From Pseudobacteroides cellulosolvens ATCC 35603 = DSM 2933 (lineage in GTDB: Bacteria; Bacillota; Clostridia; Acetivibrionales; DSM-2933): a DNA stretch of 64,000 nt. Positions 18,312-24,755 of this stretch are shown piece by piece. The notes beneath the pieces are model-generated. The model searched no databases and was not told the origin of the DNA. It saw only the letters and a list, made by a program, of their open reading frames with translations. The stretch covers positions 6,559,501 to 6,623,500 of the forward strand of contig NZ_LGTC01000001.1 of assembly GCF_001262605.1 (NCBI RefSeq), given 5' to 3'. How positions within the stretch are numbered: the first letter of the stretch is position 1; the number at the start of each line of letters is the position of its first letter. Both the position numbers and the translations under genes were made by a program.

Positions 18312-19496
18312 TTGGTGAACTACTCAAAAATCAGGCAACGCATTATTAAGTTTTCAATGGGGCTGATTGCAACCGTTTTGGTTACATCGGTTTCTATACC
18401 AGGGTACGCTTGCAAAGGTAATACAGATTTGCCCCAGACAAAACAAAATACATACTCTTATAATAAGAAGTTCAAAAATTCCAGAAACAAAAAAGTTCTA
18501 AGTTTATCTGTTGCTAACCAAGGCTCAGCAACATTTTATCAGCACATAAACTATAAAGGGTATTCGGTTGTTTTACAGGAAGGGGACTATACGCTAAGAA
18601 AGCTAGTTGCAAAAGGGATTAAGAATAATGATATTTCATCTGTTAAAATAACACAAGGTTTTCAGGTTACAGTATTTGATGGTGACAATTTCACAGGTAA
18701 GAGTTGGGTTTTAAAAGCTGATAACAGTGATTTTACCAAGGGAAAATTAAATGATAAAATGACATCGGTGAAGATTAAACGAATTTCTCAAACTCCAATA
18801 CCAACAAAAGCGACTGCAACCCCAACATTAAAGCCGACACCGACAAAAGCATCAACGACTGCTCCCACTGCAACAATATTAAAGTCAACACCGACAAGTA
18901 CATCAACTGCTGCTCCTACTGTAACACCAACATTAAAGCCAACTCCTACAAAAGTATCAACTACTACCATAACACCAACAGCTACATTGAAGCCGACTTA
19001 CACAGTAACTCCTACTAGTACGGTAAAGCCAACTGCTACAAAAGCACCAACTGCTACATTGAAACCAACTTCCACTGCAACACCTACTCCGGTATCAAGT
19101 GGTATTAGTGCAGATGAGCAGGCACTTTTGGATTTGGTGAATAAAGCAAGAGCTGATGCAAATCTAAAGCCTTTACAATATGATTTGCCTCTTGCCAATG
19201 TAGCTATGGTAAAAGCCAAGGATATGGTGGATAACAACTATTTTAGCCATACTTCACCTACATACGGTTCCCCATTTGACATGATGAAAACATTCGGCAT
19301 CAGCTATAGATACGCAGGTGAAAACATCGCTGCTGGATATACTAGTGTTCAGGATGTATTTACAGGATGGATGAACTCTGCCGGACATAAGGCCAATATA
19401 TTGGGTGAGAATTTTACACACTGCGGATTTGGTATTGCAAACGGCGGAACTTATGGAGGAAAAACCTGGGTACAGATGTTTATAGGAAAACCTTAA
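18312..19496 (+). CDS. Secreted beta/gamma-crystallin plus CAP-domain protein
   Basis: Protein of 394 residues: signal peptide (about 1-34), a beta/gamma-crystallin-like Greek-key domain (about 70-158, with FYQHINYKGYSVVL and VFDGDNFTGKSWVL), a Thr/Pro-rich linker of about 105 residues, and a C-terminal CAP/SCP domain (about 265-394, with VNKARADANLKPLQY, HTSPTYGSPFDMM, AGENIAAG, GWMNSAGHKANIL). CAP proteins are secreted, with varied roles including metal-dependent proteolysis or lipid binding; the His/Glu residues of the usual cavity are present. The linker resembles cellulosomal linkers but there is no dockerin. The start is TTG 18312 or GTG 18315, both after GGAGG at 18300-18304. Confidence 0.82.
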   Translation: MVNYSKIRQRIIKFSMGLIATVLVTSVSIPGYACKGNTDLPQTKQNTYSYNKKFKNSRNKKVLSLSVANQGSATFYQHINYKGYSVVLQEGDYTLRKLVAKGIKNNDISSVKITQGFQVTVFDGDNFTGKSWVLKADNSDFTKGKLNDKMTSVKIKRISQTPIPTKATATPTLKPTPTKASTTAPTATILKSTPTSTSTAAPTVTPTLKPTPTKVSTTTITPTATLKPTYTVTPTSTVKPTATKAPTATLKPTSTATPTPVSSGISADEQALLDLVNKARADANLKPLQYDLPLANVAMVKAKDMVDNNYFSHTSPTYGSPFDMMKTFGISYRYAGENIAAGYTSVQDVFTGWMNSAGHKANILGENFTHCGFGIANGGTYGGKTWVQMFIGKP

Positions 19497-19523
19497 TCGT
19501 ACTTATTTTCTAAAGCTATAATG

Positions 19524-19576
19524 AAGCAGCCAATAAAATTGGATCTATACAACATTTTATTGGCTGTTTGCTTTTA
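19524..19576 (+). terminator. Intrinsic terminator after CAP-domain gene
   Basis: Stem AGCCAATAAAAT/ATTTTATTGGCT (19528-19539, 19554-19565), extended by AAGC/GCTT, ending in a short T tract near 19571-19576. Confidence 0.75.
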
Positions 19577-19672
19577 TTGAATTCATGATGGCAAAATGAT
19601 ACTATATAAGAAAAAACGGATATTTATATTTTTATCAGCAATAGCAAATTTTGCAGATAGGGTTGGTGAGGT

Positions 19673-20440
19673 ATGGGAGACAAAGCATTAGTTGGTGCAA
19701 GAAGTGGAAAGGGTTGTATGCTTAGTATTATAGTACCCAAGCTAAGTAAATGTTCAAATGAAAAAGCAAATAAACAAATGGTTAACGAAATAAAGAAGAG
19801 ATGCGAAGGAAAAACTGCTTCTGAGATTAAGAAGACCCTTTTGCAAGATGTCAAGGGAATGGATAGCTTACCAGCTCAAGAGTTGGCTGCCTTGGTTGTT
19901 GACATAGCAAATACTGTAGGAGTTCCCGTATTCCAATATGAAAACAATCCCTTGGATAATCCAAAAGCTATGGCAGATATTATATTAAACCCTGAAGCGG
20001 TTTATGGCTTTTCACCTGATCCTGAATCAACGCGTATCGGAGAGTTTGCAAGCAGCATAGATTGGACGAATCCGGAACAGGTTTCAAAAGCCACCGCAGC
20101 GAGAGAAAAATATCACCAGGAAAATGACTCAATTGCTGATTTAGTGGTCAAAATGAAGAAAGAAGATGCGTCTCCAGAAGAAATTGCAAAAGCTGCAGTG
20201 AATCAGCGAAATAAGAATAGGCTTGATAGCTACTTAAAAAGAGGAGACGAAGCAGGTTATCAAAGAGTATTACGAAGTAATCAAGAGACATATGGTAATC
20301 CTTTAGGTATGACACCGGAAGATGCATTAAAAAAATACGGATCATGGGAAAAGGTAATTGATAAGACAATGAGCACTAACTCAGGAATGGATGCTTGTTG
20401 CGGATTGTATGACAAATACTTTCATTTATATGGAATTTAG
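19673..20440 (+). CDS. Polymorphic-toxin-like protein (putative)
   Basis: Protein of 255 residues with no signal peptide or membrane segment. The last ~150 residues (from VYGFSPDPESTRIGEFA through IDWTNPEQVSKATAAREKYHQ to GMDACCGLYDKYFHLYGI) look to me like the C-terminal domain attached to large polymorphic toxins of Firmicutes. Such domains have the recurrent NPEQV, YGNPLGMTPE and KYGSWE segments seen here. The catalytic activity is unknown. The usual N-terminal trafficking module is absent, and a stop codon lies in frame just before the ATG, so this is a stand-alone cassette. A small acidic gene starts 20 nt downstream, as immunity genes do. The toxin assignment is inference from resemblance and layout. 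Confidence 0.5.
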   Translation: MGDKALVGARSGKGCMLSIIVPKLSKCSNEKANKQMVNEIKKRCEGKTASEIKKTLLQDVKGMDSLPAQELAALVVDIANTVGVPVFQYENNPLDNPKAMADIILNPEAVYGFSPDPESTRIGEFASSIDWTNPEQVSKATAAREKYHQENDSIADLVVKMKKEDASPEEIAKAAVNQRNKNRLDSYLKRGDEAGYQRVLRSNQETYGNPLGMTPEDALKKYGSWEKVIDKTMSTNSGMDACCGLYDKYFHLYGI

Positions 20441-20460
20441 CAAATTGAGGAGGCAGTATA

Positions 20461-20736
20461 ATGGAAAAAAATAACATAAATGTTTCGATTGATAATTATG
20501 ATGATGATAATATAATTGTTTACTTTGAAAAAGACGGAAAAAATGTTTGGAAAACTTTTGGGTTGTATAATTTTAGGGATGAAATGGATTTTTGGGGAAT
20601 GCCTTCGCTATTGAAGGAAGTAAATGGCAAAAACGGTTTTGTTTTTAGCAATAAAATAGATATTGATCTGTTAAAATCGGAAATAGACAGATTTATTTAT
20701 GATAATAAACTAAATGAAGCTGATTTGATTTTGTAA
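20461..20736 (+). CDS. Small acidic protein, putative immunity partner
   Basis: Protein of 91 residues, acidic (many Asp/Glu, with DNYDDDN near residue 15), predicted soluble, no known motif. It follows the putative toxin gene by 20 nt with its own GAGGAGG site at 20447-20453. Size, charge and position fit a cognate immunity protein, but no sequence signature proves it. Confidence 0.5.
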   Translation: MEKNNINVSIDNYDDDNIIVYFEKDGKNVWKTFGLYNFRDEMDFWGMPSLLKEVNGKNGFVFSNKIDIDLLKSEIDRFIYDNKLNEADLIL

Positions 20737-20753
20737 ATAGCCTCGATTGTTGC

Positions 20754-20824
20754 GGGCATTTCAAAAAATACATTATTCAAGTATTTTTTGTATAAAATCA
20801 TTAATTCAGCTTTTTGAAATGCCC
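20754..20824 (+). repeat. 71-bp stem-loop containing 30-nt repeat copy 1
   Basis: Outer arms GGGCATTTCAAAAA (20754-20767) and TTTTTGAAATGCCC (20811-20824) are perfectly complementary over 14 bp. An inner hairpin CAAAAAATAC/GTATTTTTTG sits at 20762-20790. Positions 20757-20786 recur identically at 22713-22742. It may terminate the toxin/immunity transcript or be a remnant of a small palindromic element. Confidence 0.6.
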
Positions 20825-20866
20825 TATTGACCAGTTAATTATTTGATAATACCTAATAAACAAAAT

Positions 20867-20945
20867 ATAACTTCTGCTATAAATTTTGTTCCGGTGTTGA
20901 ATAAACTGTCAACACTGGCTCATAATCGGAAGTAATACTTTACTC
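20867..20945 (+). repeat. Family B intergenic repeat, copy 1
   Basis: Begins ATAACTTCTGCTATAAATTT and later has GTCAACACTGGCT and GGAAGTAATACTT. It matches the copies at 58777-58865 (same strand) and 49792-49876 (opposite strand) at these blocks. Confidence 0.65.
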
Positions 20946-20948
20946 AAT

Positions 20949-22652
20949 TCATTTACCAAACCTGAGACTTTCCCAATCCATTGTATTAATAACATTTGAG
21001 GCAGAAAGCCACCCTTTTCTTGCTATATTTACACCGTACTCAATATCATTTATACCCTCAAGGCAGTGGGCGTCAGGGGATATGACAAACGTGCAGCCTT
21101 CTTCCAAAGCACTTTTCAAGTACCTCCAGTCCATATCAAGCCTGTGAGGATTGGCGTTTATCTCCAGCACTATCTTTTCTTCTGCTGCAGTTCTAATAAT
21201 CTCCTTAATATCTATTTTAAAAGGCTCTCTTGAAAGGAGAAGTCTTCCGGTGGGATGACCAAGTATTGTGACATGCTTGTTTTTCATTGCTTTTATCACT
21301 CTGTCGGTCATATCCTTCTCATCCATATTGAAGGATGAATGTACCGAAGCAATGGTAAAATCGAACCAGGACAACACCTCATCGTCATAGTCTACACTTC
21401 CGTCCGGAAGAATATCAAGCTCAATACCCTTTAAAATTTTAAAATCACGGTGCTTTTGATTAAGCTTGTCAATTTCTTCATGCTGCCTCTTTATATCATC
21501 CACCTTGAGTCCACCTGCATAGTAAGCGGTTTGGCTGTGATCGGATATTCCAATATAGCTGTATCCCTTCCCTATACAATATGTTGCAAGGTCTTCAATA
21601 TTGTTGGAACCGTCACTGTAATTTGTATGAACATGAAAAACACCCTTTATATCATTAATGGTAATAAGATCTGGTAGAGTTCCGGTTGATGCGGCTGCGA
21701 ATTCACCGTTGTTTTCACGCAGCTCAGGAGGTATGTATTGGAGACCGAATACCTTGAAAATATCCTCTTCAGTGCTGCAATCTATTATCAAATCGTCTTT
21801 AAAAAGCCCGTATTCATTCATCTTAATACCCATTTGTTTTGCCAAATGTCTTAAGGCTGTATTGTGCTCTTTGCTTCCAGTAAAATGATGGAGTGCATAT
21901 GGATACTCATTGTCCGTTACAACCCTTAAGTCTACACTTATTCCCTCGTGCAATATTACACTGGATTTGGTATCACCCTTTGAGGTTATAGTTTCTACAA
22001 GGGGATGCTTTGTGAATATGTCCATTACTTGAGAGCTGTCATTGCAGCTTACAAGAATATCGATATCCTTTATAACTTCCTTTTTTCTTCTTAGACTTCC
22101 GCATTCACTGCATCGGATAACGGCACTGTTTTCTCTTAATGATTTTAAAAGCTCATTAGCAAGCCTGTATCCATGAGGATATAGGAATTTGCCGGCATAC
22201 TTGTTGAGGTTTTCTATTCCCTCGAGTATTTTCTGTTGTGTTTTTTCACCAAAGCCTGTGAGCTTTGTAAGCCTGTTTTCTATGCAAGCATATTTTAGCT
22301 CGCCAATAGTGGTTATGCCAAGCTTTTCATATACAGCTCGCACTTTCTTTGGTCCAAGGCCCGGAATTTTCAGCATATCTATGAGTCCTTGTGGGATTGA
22401 TTCTTTAAGGTTATCATAATATATGAGTTTTCCTGTTGTAACCAATTCGCCGATTTTTTGGCTCAAGGCAGTACCAAACCCCTTTAACTCCTTAAGCTTG
22501 TCCTCTTTTACAAGAAGCTCAATATCCTCATCCATGAATTCAATTGCTCTAGCCGCCTCATAGTAAGCCTTTGATTTAAAAAAGCTTTCTCCTTTGATCT
22601 CCAGCAAAACACCTATTTCGTTTAAGATATGGATTATATCATGCTTGTTCAT
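20949..22652 (-). CDS. polX: DNA polymerase X family protein with PHP domain (PolX)
   Basis: Cytoplasmic repair polymerase of 567 residues, the normal length for bacterial PolX. N-terminal helix-hairpin-helix regions are visible (LKGFGTALSQKIGEL, IPGLGPKKVRAVYEKLG, LTGFGEKTQQKILEGI). The nucleotidyltransferase palm has CGSLRRKKEVIKDIDILVS with the metal Asp pair, followed by HHFTGSKEHN. The C-terminal PHP phosphoesterase domain (about 335-567) starts GVFHVHTNYSDGSN and includes IGISDHSQTAYYAGG, SVHSSF and SPDAHCLEG, supporting 3'-5' exonuclease or AP-site processing. It probably serves base-excision or gap repair. The MutS-like gene lies upstream on the same strand. Confidence 0.93.
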   Translation of the reverse strand: MNKHDIIHILNEIGVLLEIKGESFFKSKAYYEAARAIEFMDEDIELLVKEDKLKELKGFGTALSQKIGELVTTGKLIYYDNLKESIPQGLIDMLKIPGLGPKKVRAVYEKLGITTIGELKYACIENRLTKLTGFGEKTQQKILEGIENLNKYAGKFLYPHGYRLANELLKSLRENSAVIRCSECGSLRRKKEVIKDIDILVSCNDSSQVMDIFTKHPLVETITSKGDTKSSVILHEGISVDLRVVTDNEYPYALHHFTGSKEHNTALRHLAKQMGIKMNEYGLFKDDLIIDCSTEEDIFKVFGLQYIPPELRENNGEFAAASTGTLPDLITINDIKGVFHVHTNYSDGSNNIEDLATYCIGKGYSYIGISDHSQTAYYAGGLKVDDIKRQHEEIDKLNQKHRDFKILKGIELDILPDGSVDYDDEVLSWFDFTIASVHSSFNMDEKDMTDRVIKAMKNKHVTILGHPTGRLLLSREPFKIDIKEIIRTAAEEKIVLEINANPHRLDMDWRYLKSALEEGCTFVISPDAHCLEGINDIEYGVNIARKGWLSASNVINTMDWESLRFGK

Positions 22653-22712
22653 ATAAAACCCTGCTGCCTCCTAAATTAAATCAATAAATCACATAATTAC
22701 TTTTAATTAGTT

Positions 22713-22742
22713 CATTTCAAAAAATACATTATTCAAGTATTT
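22713..22742 (+). repeat. 30-nt repeat copy 2
   Basis: Identical over 30 nt to 20757-20786 but without the outer right arm. The two copies flank polX in direct orientation. Confidence 0.7.
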
Positions 22743-22784
22743 ATTATTTGTTATTACATTATATATTGCATTTTAACATTATTT

Positions 22785-24473
22785 CTATACAAAATCATAT
22801 TTTTTCCAGATACCCTCATTTGTGAAGAAAGAGGCTTGGTTTTCCGCTTGGTCTACGATATTATCATCATAACCAAGAAGCTTTAAAAGCTTAATGGCAT
22901 TTCTGCTGTATGCCCTGCCTTCATAAAGCTTGTAGTCAAAAAGGACCTCACTACCTTCAATTTTTTCCTGGAAGTGATGGTTTGTGAAGCGGTCTTCAAG
23001 TATATGTGTAAGCTCTATATCATGAGTTGCAACAAAGCACATGCTGTTGCTTGCGGCCATGTATCCAAGTACCTGAGTTGAAGCGGCAATTCTTTCAATT
23101 GTATTGGTTCCTCGCAGTACCTCATCAACAATACAAAGGGATGGTACATCATCATTAAAGCTGTCTAGAATTCGTTTCAAGGATTTGATCTCTGCAATGT
23201 AATAGCTTTCATTGTTATCCAGGTTATCCTTTAGTGCCATTGATGTATATACCTTAAACAAACTACTTCCATACTCATGACAAAGGCATGTATTAATGGT
23301 TTGTGCAAGAATTGCATTTATTGCAATGGTTTTTAAAAAAGTAGATTTCCCGGAAGCATTGGAGCCTGTTATTAAAACCGGACCGGAAGCAGTGAGGGAG
23401 TTTGGAACAGGATCCTTAATAAGGGGATGGAATATATCTGTAAAGTTTATAAACCTTTTGCCGGCATTGCTTGATTCGTTGAATTTGGGGATACAATAGT
23501 AAGGGATACTTTTTCTGTATGAAACAATTGAAATTATGCTATCAAAGAGACCTAAAGTTTTATAAACCTTCAATAGATCCTCCTGATAGCGAACCACTAA
23601 CTTGATTATTTTCCCGTAATTCAACACATCAACTAATAAAGCAATCTTAATTGTTTCTGTAAAAGGGTCGCTGCTGTTTTGGACGACGGAATAGCTTAGC
23701 TTGCCAATCTTTGAAACATTTTTTAATGTGTCTGCCAATTTTGCTTCATGCCCGCAAATGTGACCTATCCCAGCTGTTTTTATTGCACAATTAACCAGCG
23801 AAATAATCCTGCTTATTGCATCAAGCTCGGTTGAAAGCTCGGTTTTGGCGAGATTATAGACTATTATGTTGGTTACAAAAGATAAAGCTAATAGGGTTAC
23901 ACCTATATTAAAATTAAATATTAGAATTACCAAAGAAATTATTGGTATGATAGAAAGTATTCTGTAAATTGTGAACTTCCATGAGTCATAACTTACCATT
24001 TTAAAAAGATAATTGGTAAGACTGAAACTTCTGTTTTTACCTATTTTTGAAAGCAGGAATTGAATTTTCTCCCTAGTGGTGCTGTTTTTATCAAAAAACT
24101 CCATGAGATTTTCTTTATCAGCCAGCTCATTTGCAAGAAAATCGGGTGTCCTCATTAAATAGTATAAAAACTCTTCACCAGGAGATGAACAGGTATTATT
24201 AATGCGGGTGAATATTTTGCCCATATCAAGGTCGTTCCAGGTTATATCGTCAATGTAAAAGCTATCCTTTTCTGTTTTTGATAGATTTTTAAAGAAGCTG
24301 GCTATGGATTCCATGTCTCCTGGCTTATATTTATTTTCAGGTACTTGCCCCCATGAACTTTTTATATGACTTGTTATTCTATTGTTGTTTTTAATTCTAT
24401 TGTAAACTGCTGTTGCTCCAAGAAATGCAAGCACAGCTAATATGATTAACCCTGTTGTAATATCAATTGGCAT
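22785..24473 (-). CDS. Membrane-associated MutS-like ATPase
   Basis: Protein of about 562 residues. The C-terminal half is the MutS-type ABC ATPase: Walker A ITGSNASGKSTFLKT, the signature region SYYIAEIKSLKRIL, Walker B LCIVDEVLRGTNTIERIAAS, and ATHDIELTHIL. The N-terminal half lacks the mismatch-recognition and connector domains of true MutS. It has a hydrophobic N-terminus (about 4-22) and a double hydrophobic segment near 175-215, so it is probably membrane-anchored. Its role is unknown; it is not a standard mismatch-repair MutS, MutS2 or MutS5. ATG 24473 is used because the AAGGAG site directly abuts the alternative ATG 24482. Same strand as polX, 132 nt apart. Confidence 0.8.
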   Translation of the reverse strand: MPIDITTGLIILAVLAFLGATAVYNRIKNNNRITSHIKSSWGQVPENKYKPGDMESIASFFKNLSKTEKDSFYIDDITWNDLDMGKIFTRINNTCSSPGEEFLYYLMRTPDFLANELADKENLMEFFDKNSTTREKIQFLLSKIGKNRSFSLTNYLFKMVSYDSWKFTIYRILSIIPIISLVILIFNFNIGVTLLALSFVTNIIVYNLAKTELSTELDAISRIISLVNCAIKTAGIGHICGHEAKLADTLKNVSKIGKLSYSVVQNSSDPFTETIKIALLVDVLNYGKIIKLVVRYQEDLLKVYKTLGLFDSIISIVSYRKSIPYYCIPKFNESSNAGKRFINFTDIFHPLIKDPVPNSLTASGPVLITGSNASGKSTFLKTIAINAILAQTINTCLCHEYGSSLFKVYTSMALKDNLDNNESYYIAEIKSLKRILDSFNDDVPSLCIVDEVLRGTNTIERIAASTQVLGYMAASNSMCFVATHDIELTHILEDRFTNHHFQEKIEGSEVLFDYKLYEGRAYSRNAIKLLKLLGYDDNIVDQAENQASFFTNEGIWKKYDFV

Positions 24474-24558
24474 TAATAACATCTCCTTAGTAAATGTTTA
24501 TTTAAGTAAATTAACCATAGTATAACATAAAAAATTAAAAAGTGTTCTTTATAAATAT

Positions 24559-24597
24559 AAAAAAAACGTATGCATCAAAGAGAAACGTGCATACGCC
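24559..24597 (-). terminator. Intrinsic terminator of the sigI-rsgI-GH74 operon
   Basis: On the minus strand GGCGTATGCA pairs with TGCATACG (+ strand arms 24567-24574 and 24588-24595) and is followed by eight U residues (A run 24559-24566). A second 10-bp stem-loop, ATTAAAAGTG/CACTTTTAAT, lies at 24618-24645. Confidence 0.8.
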
Positions 24598-24652
24598 AAA
24601 TCTAAGAGAAAATATATATTAAAAGTGATTGATAGCACTTTTAATTTGTATT

Positions 24653-24733
24653 TGTCTAGGAAATTGTGGTGTAATCTGCATCACAATTTCTTACAACGAC
24701 AGTCAAGGTTACAAAATCACTTTTTGATTTTGT
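24653..24733 (-). repeat. Family A intergenic repeat, copy 1
   Basis: The minus strand contains ACAAAATC hairpin ...GATTTTGTAACCTTGACTGTCGTTG, then GAAATTGTGATG...CACAATTTCCTAGACA. Two consecutive palindromes (inverted ends AAATC/GATTT and GAAATTGTG/CACAATTTC) match the copies at 47286-47362 and 57216-57310. It lies between the GH74 stop and the terminator, so it is transcribed in that mRNA. Confidence 0.75.
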
Positions 24734-24755
24734 AAGAAAGCCAGAGGTGATTTTA

